Shown here piece after piece: positions 1 through 5,583 of a DNA stretch of 64,000 bases. Origin of the DNA: Prauserella_A oleivorans. Its GTDB lineage: Bacteria > Actinomycetota > Actinomycetes > Mycobacteriales > Pseudonocardiaceae. Both the position numbers and the translations under genes were made by a program. Positions within the stretch are counted from its first letter, which is position 1. Each line of letters starts with the position of its first letter. Location: NCBI RefSeq assembly GCF_042685745.1, contig NZ_JBHUNT010000001.1, forward strand, positions 5,084,001 through 5,148,000. Reading direction: 5' to 3'. The notes below the pieces were generated by a model. It was not told the origin of the DNA and did not search any database. It saw only the letters and a program-made list of their open reading frames with translations.

Positions 1-321
1 GAGCGCGGCGAGAACGGCGCTGCTGCGACGGCGCTCGAGCAGGGTCCGCAGGCCGTTGCCGTTGGCGGCGCGGAGGGCCTCGCCTCGTGCTTTCTCGGTG
101 GCGAGGGTGTCGAGCAGCGCGGGCAGCTCGTTGGGCTCGGCATCGGCGAGGCTGCGGGCGATCTCGGTATCGGTGAGCGGTTCGGGAAGGTCGCGGAGGG
201 TGTCGAGCAGCTTCTCGAATTCGGCGAGCTCGGGCGGCAGGTGCCGATGCTTCTCGGGCAGCAGCGTGAGCGCGGCCTTGATGGCGGGGAGCTTGCCGGC
301 GGGCGGGAGTGTGATCTGCAT
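1..321 (-). CDS. Hypothetical element protein, C-terminus off the left edge
   Basis: An open frame of 107 codons runs from an ATG at 321 to the left edge without a stop, so only the N-terminal part is seen. The start is fixed by a TAATG overlap with the stop of the upstream 73-residue gene, which suggests translational coupling. The visible part is rich in Leu, Glu, Ala and Pro and looks mostly helical. I see no cysteine motif, membrane segment or P-loop. I do not recognise the family. It belongs to the minus-strand operon of the tRNA-Val-associated integrated element. Confidence 0.6.
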   Translation of the reverse strand, partial: MQITLPPAGKLPAIKAALTLLPEKHRHLPPELAEFEKLLDTLRDLPEPLTDTEIARSLADAEPNELPALLDTLATEKARGEALRAANGNGLRTLLERRRSSAVLAAL

Positions 322-542
322 TAGAGGGTCTCCTGGTTCTGTTCGAGTTGGGCGAACGCCTCGTCGAAGGCGGCCGCTACCTGGTGGGCCTTGTCTCGCT
401 TTTCGAGCTGGGCGAGCTTGACGCGGTGTTCGCGTTCGAGGCGTTCCCACTCGATTTGCTGGGCGCGAGCGTCGAAGAGCGGTTGGAACTCGGCGGCGAG
501 GTCGTTGAGGGTGTTGCCGCGGAGCGGCGTGGGGTCGGTCAC
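321..542 (-). CDS. Small coiled-coil hypothetical protein of the integrated element
   Basis: A 73-residue protein. I chose the GTG at 542 over the longer frame because an AGGAGG sits seven bases upstream and the GTGA overlaps the stop of the preceding gene. Residues about 14-70 are charged and helical (WERLEREHR, LAQLEKRDK), consistent with a short coiled coil. It has no cysteines and no signal peptide. The stop overlaps the ATG of the next gene, so both ends are coupled to neighbours. Function unknown; a small adaptor or scaffold role is only a guess from the coiled coil. Confidence 0.6.
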   Translation of the reverse strand: MTDPTPLRGNTLNDLAAEFQPLFDARAQQIEWERLEREHRVKLAQLEKRDKAHQVAAAFDEAFAQLEQNQETL

Positions 543-649
543 TGGTCGTCCTCCTGGGTTGAGGTTTTGCGGAGTGTGGCGGCGACGAGGCCGCAGCACG
601 CGGCGGCGAGTGCGAGGGTGGCGAGGTTGAGCAGGGTCACGAGGGTCAC
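539..649 (-). CDS. 36-residue predicted membrane peptide of the integrated element
   Basis: A very small gene starting with GTG at 649, preceded by a strong GGGGAGG. Residues 2-27 (TLVTLLNLATLALAAACCGLV and onward) form one hydrophobic segment, followed by a short polar tail ending TSTQEDDQ. The TGA overlaps the GTG of the next gene. A single-pass peptide of this kind in a phage or ICE operon could be a holin-like or regulatory membrane peptide, but nothing in the sequence decides this. The good ribosome-binding site and the couplings on both sides are the main support for it being real. Confidence 0.5.
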   Translation of the reverse strand: MTLVTLLNLATLALAAACCGLVAATLRKTSTQEDDQ

Positions 650-653
650 GGGT

Positions 654-872
654 TCACCTCCCCCCGGGGAAGAGGCTGTCGAGGCCGATCTCGACGGCGC
701 TGGCGAGGAGGCCGGCGCAGTCGACGGCGTGGGCGACGAACGGCTCCACGGTGCCGTGCTCGACGAGGAGCGCGGGGCCACCTCCGCAAGATGCGCAACG
801 CTCGAGGTCGCGGAGCTCTGCGGTGATGGCCGCGACTTCCTCCTCGTCGGTGATGGCGAACGGACCGGTCAT
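654..872 (-). CDS. Small putative zinc-binding protein of the integrated element
   Basis: A 72-residue acidic protein starting at the ATG at 872, with an AAGGAAG ribosome-binding site. A CASC pair near residues 26-29 and a later H...H...C cluster (VEHG, VAHAVDC) could bind one zinc ion. The start overlaps the stop of the upstream gene (ATGA), and the stop lies four bases before the next GTG. It has no membrane segment. The family is not recognised; small zinc-finger proteins of this sort are common in actinobacterial phages and ICEs. Confidence 0.6.
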   Translation of the reverse strand: MTGPFAITDEEEVAAITAELRDLERCASCGGGPALLVEHGTVEPFVAHAVDCAGLLASAVEIGLDSLFPGGR

Positions 873-1237
873 GCGGGCTTCCTTTCGGACAGTTCTGACA
901 CGGGTCCGTAGACACCGCGCCTGAGCTTGCTGATGACGGCGTGGGGTTCGCCTGCGCAGCGTCCGCACGTCACGAGCGGGTCGGCCCCGTCCTCGGGCGG
1001 GTAGATCAGCACGGCCGTGTGGCAGTACCGGCAGGGCCGGTACTCGGTGCCGTTCGCGGGCAGGGTCACTGGTCCTCCTACTGGGTCTGCGAAATAAGCG
1101 AAGTTGCGAACTATGGGCTTGACCTGCGGAAACGTCGGGGACTTAATTCGGCGAACTGCGAACTTGCGAACTAAGCCGCGCGCGTTTGTGCAGGTCAGCG
1201 GGTTAGTTCGCAAGTTCGCTTTTTTCGCCAGGGTCAC
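869..1237 (-). CDS. Zinc-ribbon protein of the integrated element, with two possible starts
   Basis: The frame is open from GTG 1237 to TGA 869 (122 residues). Two starts in this frame, 1237 and 1069, carry almost the same cassette: AGGAGGACCA then GTGACCCTG. The 1069 start gives a compact 66-residue protein with CRYC and CGRC, a classic four-cysteine zinc ribbon. The extra 56 residues from 1237 are encoded by palindromic GCGAACTT repeats and look like low-complexity linker. GTG 1237 overlaps the previous gene's TGA, so both forms may be made. Function unknown. Confidence 0.55.
   Translation of the reverse strand: MTLAKKANLRTNPLTCTNARGLVRKFAVRRIKSPTFPQVKPIVRNFAYFADPVGGPVTLPANGTEYRPCRYCHTAVLIYPPEDGADPLVTCGRCAGEPHAVISKLRRGVYGPVSELSERKPA
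1158..1219. repeat. 17-bp perfect inverted repeat in the integrated element
   Basis: GCGAACTTGCGAACTAA at 1158-1174 is repeated in inverse orientation at 1203-1219 with a 28-bp spacer. A related half-site (GCGAAGTTGCGAACT) lies at 1098-1112. The arms contain the internal direct repeat GCGAACTT/GCGAACT, so the locus has an iteron-like look. It lies within the open frame 869-1237. It could be a replication origin or a binding site for the element's own regulator; neither is shown. Confidence 0.6.
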
Positions 1238-1605
1238 TGGTCCTCCTGTTCTGTGGCGTGTTCCCCGTTCCCCACACCGGGGGTGGGGAACATGGGAACG
1301 CTGTTCCCGCCGGTTGTTCCCTGTTCCCCGGGAACACCTCGGGAACGTTGGGAACACGGCGAAGGGAGCGCCGAAGGGAGCGAAGGGAGCGGGTGCTCTG
1401 CCCTTGCGCTCTTCGCTCCCTTCGTGCGCTCTTCGGTGTGCAGTCGGCTCAGTTGGCTCAGGCAGTGAGCCTTGAGCCAACTGGACTGACTGGGCTGGCA
1501 TCGCGGACCATTTCCGCAGGTCACACCCAGTCGGCTCAGTCGGCTCAGTCGGCTCAACCCGACAGGCAGTGAGCCCACTGCGCTGACTGCCGGAACGCCA
1601 CTCAT
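1234..1605 (-). CDS. Repeat-encoded low-complexity open frame after the AAA ATPase
   Basis: A 123-codon frame whose ATG at 1605 overlaps the TGA of the ATPase gene, and whose own TGA overlaps the next GTG. The product is unusual: runs such as LSRLSRLSRL and PSLPSALPS are translated from short palindromic DNA repeats. There is no domain, signal or membrane segment that I recognise. The couplings argue that ribosomes pass through it. The composition argues that the DNA sequence, not the protein, is what is kept. It may be an origin or regulatory region that simply stays open. Confidence 0.4.
   Translation of the reverse strand: MSGVPAVSAVGSLPVGLSRLSRLSRLGVTCGNGPRCQPSQSSWLKAHCLSQLSRLHTEERTKGAKSARAEHPLPSLPSALPSPCSQRSRGVPGEQGTTGGNSVPMFPTPGVGNGEHATEQEDQ
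1260..1576. repeat. Mosaic of three short palindromic repeat families
   Basis: Three blocks follow each other. At 1260-1356 there are GTTCCCC/GGGGAAC units, including a perfect GTTCCCCAC (1267-1275) / GTGGGGAAC (1283-1291) hairpin. At 1360-1436 there are GAAGGGAGC units facing GCTCCCTTC. At 1441-1576 there are GGCTCA units, with a perfect CAGTTGGCTCA / TGAGCCAACTG pair (1450-1460, 1473-1483) and three tandem copies of CAGTCGGCT (1528-1554). Confidence 0.75.
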
Positions 1606-2705
1606 GCCGACCCCCCGGGGTCGACTGTCCATACGGTCGTTCGGGGGAAACCGACTGACTCGTGACGAACCCTCGCCTTGTCCTTCGCGCGCTTGATCGT
1701 GGCTTCGCTGAACCCTGCGGCGCGGCCTGCCTTGAAGATGTCCTTCCGGGACGCCGAACCGCCTTGCTCGACGAGGTAGTCCTGTAGCCACGCGGCCGCC
1801 TCGTCACGCTCCGTGCGGTCGATTGGCGCCGCGGATTCCTGATCGAGCAGGTCGCGAATGTGGGTGTCGACCTCACCGAGCGGCACGAACCGGCCCACGT
1901 CGGTGGGGCCGTCCGGGGTGTCGACAAGCGCGGGTTCCACCCGGTAACGGATGCTCGGCAATCCCTGCGGAGCGATGTTGGTCTTGATCAGCGACATCAC
2001 GCAGGAGTCGTCGTCGGCGTCGCGGTCCCGGGCGAAGCCGATAGCGGAACGCACGACCTGACCGAACTCGGCCGAACCGGCGATCATGTGCAGCGGGTCC
2101 GCTCCGGCGCTCTTGCGGAAGTGAGCGACGCCCACGACAGCGATGTTCAAGTCCTGCGCGAGCCGGGACACGGGTTCGAGGTAGCGGCGCACGACGCCCT
2201 GCTTCACCAGGTCGGCACCGGCCATGGTCGACAGCAGAGCGTCCAGCACGATCAGCCGCGCTCCGGTGGCCTCGACCTCCGCCCGCAGCTCGTCGAGGTC
2301 GACGGCGAGCGACACCACGGCTTCGGTGCCGTCGACGCTCTCGGCGTAGAGCTGGTGCACCATGTCGAGGTCGGCACCGGATGCCACGAACCGCGGCGCG
2401 AGGGTGTAGCTCCATGAGTCCTCGGTGCCGAGGTACAGCACGGGCGAGGGCTGGCCGTACAGCTCCCCAGGGAGACGACCACGGGACAACTCTGCGGCCA
2501 ACCACACCGCGGCTTGGCTCTTGCCGATACCGGCGTGACCGACCCACAGCGTCAACTCACCGAGCGGCACCCGGCTGTCCCACAGCCATGTCCGACGCTT
2601 GAGCGGAATGCTCGACACCGGCCGCGAACGGACACGGCGGGGCCGGGCGTTCCCCTGTTCCCCGTCCTCACTGTGGGGAACGGGGAACGCTGCAATGTTG
2701 GTCAC
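1602..2705 (-). CDS. RepA-like AAA family ATPase (helicase-type) of the integrated element
   Basis: A 367-residue protein. A Walker A loop GHAGIGKS lies at residues 56-63 and a Walker B strand LIVLD at 151-155. A later VVGVAHFRK (about 190-198) resembles the RecA/KaiC-type core used by plasmid RepA and phage replicative helicases. The C-terminal ~60 residues (ASRKDIFKAGRAAGFSEATI) look like a winged helix for DNA or partner binding. Such ATPases usually serve element replication. Residues 1-30 are encoded partly by a GGGGAAC palindrome and look like linker. The stop overlaps the next ATG. Start ATG 2705 follows the preceding gene's stop (2702) by overlap. Confidence 0.8.
   Translation of the reverse strand: MTNIAAFPVPHSEDGEQGNARPRRVRSRPVSSIPLKRRTWLWDSRVPLGELTLWVGHAGIGKSQAAVWLAAELSRGRLPGELYGQPSPVLYLGTEDSWSYTLAPRFVASGADLDMVHQLYAESVDGTEAVVSLAVDLDELRAEVEATGARLIVLDALLSTMAGADLVKQGVVRRYLEPVSRLAQDLNIAVVGVAHFRKSAGADPLHMIAGSAEFGQVVRSAIGFARDRDADDDSCVMSLIKTNIAPQGLPSIRYRVEPALVDTPDGPTDVGRFVPLGEVDTHIRDLLDQESAAPIDRTERDEAAAWLQDYLVEQGGSASRKDIFKAGRAAGFSEATIKRAKDKARVRHESVGFPRTTVWTVDPGGSA
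2648..2688. repeat. GGGGAAC inverted repeat at the start of the AAA ATPase gene
   Basis: CGTTCCCCTGTTCCCC at 2648-2663 faces GGGGAACGGGGAAC at 2675-2688, a near-perfect inverted repeat with an 11-bp loop. The same motif family occurs at 1260-1299, so copies of it bracket the ATPase gene. Confidence 0.7.
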
Positions 2706-3040
2706 GCGGCCCCCCTGTTCAGTCCGTGTCGGCGCTCGAACGCGGCAAGCGATGCCTGCGCACGCTGCCGGATCTGGGCAGGGGTGAGCGCGGGCCGGTC
2801 GTAGGTGTGGCGCCGCCGCTCGAGCTCGGCGTAGGTGGGCGCCGAGGCGATGGCCCGCCAGTCGGCGAGGCTGGCCATTGCCGCGGTGCTCGCAGAGAGG
2901 TCACGACGCTCGCGCCACTCGCGCCACTCGGCGAGCAGGTCGCGGATGTGCTCGGACTGCCACAGCTGCCGCCAGCACTCGGCATCGGTGACCAGTGCGG
3001 CGTACTCGGCGCGGGTCAGGGTCACCAGGTCGTCAGTCAT
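2702..3040 (-). CDS. Hypothetical helical protein of the integrated element
   Basis: A 112-residue protein from the ATG at 3040 (MTDDLVTLTRAEYAALV). It is rich in Trp, Arg, Glu and Ala and is predicted mostly helical, with a charged segment LLAEWREWRERRD near residues 39-51. The AAA ATPase start overlaps its stop, and its own start overlaps the stop of the upstream zinc-binding protein, so it sits firmly in the operon. I do not recognise the family. A role beside the ATPase, such as a loader or regulator, would fit the position but is not shown. Confidence 0.6.
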   Translation of the reverse strand: MTDDLVTLTRAEYAALVTDAECWRQLWQSEHIRDLLAEWREWRERRDLSASTAAMASLADWRAIASAPTYAELERRRHTYDRPALTPAQIRQRAQASLAAFERRHGLNRGAA

Positions 3041-3338
3041 GCCGACCACCCCCGGCATGGAACAGCCGGGACAGCCGCAGCGCGTACGGCCGGCCACAGC
3101 CAGCCTTGCGCGCGGTGAGCAGCTCGCCCACCGAGTCGCCGTAGTGGCTGTGGCTGCCGTTGCAGTGAGGACAGCGGGCCACGACGACGAGCCAGCGGCG
3201 ACGGTTGCCCGCAGGTTCGTAGGCGTCGGCGGAGGCAATGCGGGTAGGGCGGCGGGTAGACTCTCGCTCGGACTTGGTTCGCGTCTCGTCCGTGCTGAGA
3301 GCCCCCGCATCTGCCCGGCGGGGGCTCTTCGCGTTCAT
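3033..3338 (-). CDS. Small CxxC protein of the integrated element
   Basis: A 101-residue protein. The core WLVVVARCPHCNGSHSHYG carries a CxxC plus nearby histidines and a later GCGRPY, consistent with one structural zinc. The ATG at 3338 overlaps the upstream gene's TGA (ATGA), which supports this start. However, an 11-bp hairpin (3298-3330) lies over codons 3-14, and the conserved-looking part begins only near residue 32. A later start is therefore possible. Function unknown. Confidence 0.55.
   Translation of the reverse strand: MNAKSPRRADAGALSTDETRTKSERESTRRPTRIASADAYEPAGNRRRWLVVVARCPHCNGSHSHYGDSVGELLTARKAGCGRPYALRLSRLFHAGGGRHD
3298..3329 (-). terminator. GC-rich hairpin at a gene junction in the integrated element
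   Basis: AGAGCCCCCGC and GCGGGGGCTCT form an 11-bp stem around a short loop, just downstream of the stop of the 95-residue gene and inside the first codons of the next. It could be an attenuator or a partial terminator; no T-run follows. Confidence 0.4.
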
Positions 3339-3622
3339 GCCGCGTCGCCTCCCCGGGCTGTGCGAGCAGCGCGGGCGGCTGCACGAGCACGAGACGAGCG
3401 GTACGCCAATCGGGTGTAGTACTCCCTGCGAGCGTGCTCGGCCCGCTTGGCGCGTTCCGTTGGGGCAAGTTCCCCATTGGGGTCAACTTGCCGCTCGAAG
3501 CGTGCGAGCGACGCGGCCGTCGCCGGCGCGGTGTTGGTCTTGCCCTGCCGGTGCATGGCCTCGGCTGCGAGTCTGGCGCGCAGACTCCGCTGCTCCGGCG
3601 TGAGGGACTTGGAGGCTGCCAT
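3335..3622 (-). CDS. Hypothetical basic protein, first gene of the element operon
   Basis: A 95-residue Ala/Arg-rich protein starting at the ATG at 3622. It is strongly helical and basic at the C-terminus (YRSSRARAAARAARTARGGDAA), which suggests nucleic-acid contact. Middle codons overlap a perfect palindromic stretch (3464-3492). It appears to be the first gene of the minus-strand operon, with a 16-bp palindrome 17 bases upstream of its start. The family is not recognised; an excisionase or regulator would be expected in this place, but no helix-turn-helix is evident. Confidence 0.55.
   Translation of the reverse strand: MAASKSLTPEQRSLRARLAAEAMHRQGKTNTAPATAASLARFERQVDPNGELAPTERAKRAEHARREYYTRLAYRSSRARAAARAARTARGGDAA
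3464..3492. repeat. Inverted repeat inside the first operon gene
   Basis: GGCAAGTT-CCCC-ATT-GGGG-TC-AACTTGCC is a perfect inverted repeat apart from a two-base bulge. It is a third example of a palindrome embedded in coding sequence of this element. Confidence 0.6.
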
Positions 3623-3639
3623 AATGAGCCTGCCCTTCT

Positions 3640-3655
3640 GGGCACACGTGTGCCC
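3640..3655. promoter_or_regulatory. Candidate operator of the element operon
   Basis: GGGCACACGTGTGCCC is a 16-bp perfect palindrome centred about 25 bp upstream of the first operon ATG (3622). Its place between promoter region and start suggests a repressor site. The binding protein is not identified in this window. Confidence 0.45.
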
Positions 3656-3910
3656 GGGTGGGGTGGTGGCCCGGCCCCCGTCGTAGTTTGGCCGCTAGCG
3701 GGGGTTCGGGTCCTTTAATTTTCTGTCGAGCGGAAATCTACGTAACAGCGTGCTTGTCCACCATTTCGACACGCGGCGCGGCGAAGGCTTTTCAGATCAC
3801 ACCACCTCTGTTTTCCCTGGTCAGAGTCGGGTGTAGGTACATTCGAGCCAGGAAAGCGCGCTTCTCTTCCGCATTGCACCTACACTTTCTCGGAATTGCG
3901 TCCGACCGTT
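3656..3910. other. Non-coding stretch between integrase and element operon
   Basis: About 255 bases with no convincing gene, and more AT-rich than its surroundings near 3715-3900. It holds an inverted pair GTGTAGGT (3831-3838) and ACCTACAC (3878-3885) separated by 39 bp. It should contain the operon promoter (minus strand). No convincing -10/-35 pair could be fixed. Confidence 0.4.
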
Positions 3911-4816
3911 TCACAGTTGGTCACCCAAACCCAGGCGCCGGTGCGCTTCCCGGGCACGCTCGTCAGCCTTCGAGGCGCCGTAACGGCGCAGCATCTGCGG
4001 GCTGCGCCAGCCCATGAGCCGCATGAGGTCGGTCTCGTTCCCGCCGGCGGCCAGCCACTTGTGCGCGGCGGTGTGCCGGAACTGGTGGGCGTGCAGGTTC
4101 GGCAGCGGCGGAGTGAGCGCACGGCCGCGGCGACGCAGCATGAGCTTGATGCCGTTGTCGGTCATCGGCGGCCGGTTCTTGTCGGCGAGCCACAGCTCGC
4201 GCCGCTCCGCGTGCCGATGCTTGGCACGTTCGCGCAGGTAGCGCGACAGCGCGAGCGAGGTCTTGGCGCCGATCGGGAGCACCCGCGGCCGTCGGCCCTT
4301 ACCGAGCACGGTCACCTCGTCGCGGTCGAGGTCGATGTCGTCCAGGGTGAGACCGGCGACCTCGGACAACCGGCCACCGGTGTCGATGAGCAGGCGGATG
4401 ATTGCCGTGTCGCGGCGGCTGATGAGGTCGCGGCCGTCGCACTGTTTGAGCAGCGCCTTGATGGTCTCGACAGGGAGCACGTCGACCGGGGCCTCGGGCA
4501 CGTGCGGCGGCTTCATGTGCTCCATCGGCGAGCGCTCGACTTCACCCTCGACGACGAGGAACTTCCAGAACTGCTGCACCGACCGGTAGCGGACGTTTGC
4601 GGTGGACGGCGAGCGCGTCTCGATCAGGTGCGCCATCCACTCGCCAAGGTCGTGGCGGGTCACCTCACCGGGCTCGCCGAGGCGGCCCTGCTCCTCGAGC
4701 CACGACACCATGGCCTCGGCCGAGGTGAGGTAGGTGTCGATCGTTCGAGGGGCCTTGTTCTCGGCCCGCAGCACCTTGCCGAAGTCACGGACCAAGGCGT
4801 CCCATTGCGCACGCAT
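3911..4816 (-). CDS. Tyrosine recombinase / integrase
   Basis: A 301-residue site-specific recombinase that would integrate and excise the element at the neighbouring tRNA-Val. Residues 5-95 form the SAM-like core-binding domain. The catalytic domain follows, with R149 (GGRLSEVAGL), K173 (LGKGRRPRVL), H244-x-x-R247 (HAHQFRH), W270 in place of the second His (LMGWRSPQM) and the nucleophile Y279 (RRYG). I chose ATG 4816. A TTG at 4852 would add 12 residues but has no ribosome-binding site either. The gene sits 88 bp from the tRNA 3' end, the classical layout for tRNA-targeting elements. Confidence 0.92.
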   Translation of the reverse strand: MRAQWDALVRDFGKVLRAENKAPRTIDTYLTSAEAMVSWLEEQGRLGEPGEVTRHDLGEWMAHLIETRSPSTANVRYRSVQQFWKFLVVEGEVERSPMEHMKPPHVPEAPVDVLPVETIKALLKQCDGRDLISRRDTAIIRLLIDTGGRLSEVAGLTLDDIDLDRDEVTVLGKGRRPRVLPIGAKTSLALSRYLRERAKHRHAERRELWLADKNRPPMTDNGIKLMLRRRGRALTPPLPNLHAHQFRHTAAHKWLAAGGNETDLMRLMGWRSPQMLRRYGASKADERAREAHRRLGLGDQL

Positions 4817-4861
4817 GGGACGCAAGTTATCGTGTCGCTGTGCGACGTGCAAGTGAGCCGA

Positions 4862-4901
4862 ATGAGGGGCTGACCCGGATTCCTCCTGGTCAGCCCCTCA
4901 T
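4862..4901. terminator. Bidirectional terminator between tRNA-Val and integrase
   Basis: ATGAGGGGCTGACC (4862-4875) pairs perfectly with GGTCAGCCCCTCAT (4888-4901) around a 12-nt loop. It lies directly downstream of the tRNA and directly upstream of the integrase, so it should end tRNA transcription. Confidence 0.75.
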
Positions 4902-4904
4902 CGG

Positions 4905-4976
4905 TGGGCGCAGCAGGGTTCGAACCTGCGACCCCCTGCTTGTAAGGCAGGTGCTCTTCCGCTGAGCTATGCGCCC
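4905..4976 (-). tRNA. tRNA-Val (anticodon UAC)
   Basis: On the minus strand the acceptor arms GGGCGCA and TGCGCCC pair over 7 bp. The D arm GCTC...GAGC, the anticodon stem CCTGC/GCAGG with loop CTTACAA (anticodon TAC) and the T arm GCAGG-TTCGAAC-CCTGC are all intact. The discriminator base is A and CCA is not encoded. Its 3' half is the likely attachment site of the integrated element to the left. The second att copy would lie beyond the left edge. Confidence 0.95.
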
Positions 4977-4979
4977 CAG

Positions 4980-5009
4980 GGCGGCACCGGGATGACCCCC
5001 GGCACCGCC
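4980..5009 (-). terminator. Hairpin terminator after ahpE
   Basis: GGCGGCACCGGG (4980-4991) and CCCGGCACCGCC (4998-5009) form a 12-bp stem with two central mismatches and a 6-nt loop, just downstream of the ahpE stop. Confidence 0.55.
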
Positions 5010-5018
5010 TCGAGCCGG

Positions 5019-5480
5019 TCAGGCCAGTTCCGAGACGGCCTTCTTCCACGCGTTCTGGTCGCGCGGCTCGCCGGGCTGGTTGACCTCGGCGAAGCGCACG
5101 ACGCCCTCCTTGTCGATCAGGAAGGTGCCGCGGACGGCCAGACCCGCCTGGTCGTTGAACACGCCGTACTTCTTCGCCACCTCGCCGTGCGGCCAGAAGT
5201 CCGACAGCAGCGGGAACTGGTAGCCCTGCTGCTCGGCCCACGCCTTGAGCGAGAACGGCGTGTCCACCGAGACACCGAGGATCTGCACGCCCTCGTTGTC
5301 GTACTCGGCGAACTCGTCCCGCAACTGGCAGAGCTCACCCTGGCAGATGCCGCTGAAAGCGAACGGGTAAAAGACCAGCAGCACCGGCTTGTCCCCGCGG
5401 AACGACGACAGGGTGACGTCCTGCTTGTTGTAGTCCTTGAGCGTGAAGTCCGGGGCTTGCGAACCGACCTCGACCGCCAT
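5019..5480 (-). CDS. ahpE: AhpE-type peroxiredoxin with a second cysteine
   Basis: A 153-residue cytosolic thiol peroxidase that reduces hydroperoxides and peroxynitrite, the same length as mycobacterial AhpE. The thioredoxin fold starts GSQAPDFTLKD. The peroxidatic Cys is C46 in the FSGIC motif, followed by QGEL. Unlike the M. tuberculosis protein, where an Asp follows QGEL, residue 51 is Cys. This gives C46-x4-C51, the spacing of the PrxQ/BCP resolving cysteine. A GGAGAGGAAG ribosome-binding site precedes ATG 5480. Next to DUF3052 and aceE, the order matches M. tuberculosis Rv2238c-Rv2241. Confidence 0.92.
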   Translation of the reverse strand: MAVEVGSQAPDFTLKDYNKQDVTLSSFRGDKPVLLVFYPFAFSGICQGELCQLRDEFAEYDNEGVQILGVSVDTPFSLKAWAEQQGYQFPLLSDFWPHGEVAKKYGVFNDQAGLAVRGTFLIDKEGVVRFAEVNQPGEPRDQNAWKKAVSELA

Positions 5481-5583
5481 ACAGAGCTTCCTCTCCCGCG
5501 TGGTCGTCCGGTCCGGGAAGGGACCGCGTGTGCCCGACAACCCTATCGCGGGCCCGACCACGTCACACGCGGCCACCTGAGCG

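Noticed and set aside
1528..1554. CRISPR-like tandem of CAGTCGGCT
   Set aside because: Units are only 9 bp and directly abutting with no spacers, so this is a simple tandem repeat, not a CRISPR array.
4862..4901. Hairpin as an integron attC site or att core
   Set aside because: It is a perfect simple stem-loop next to a tRNA 3' end, better explained as a terminator; no attC-type core sites are seen.
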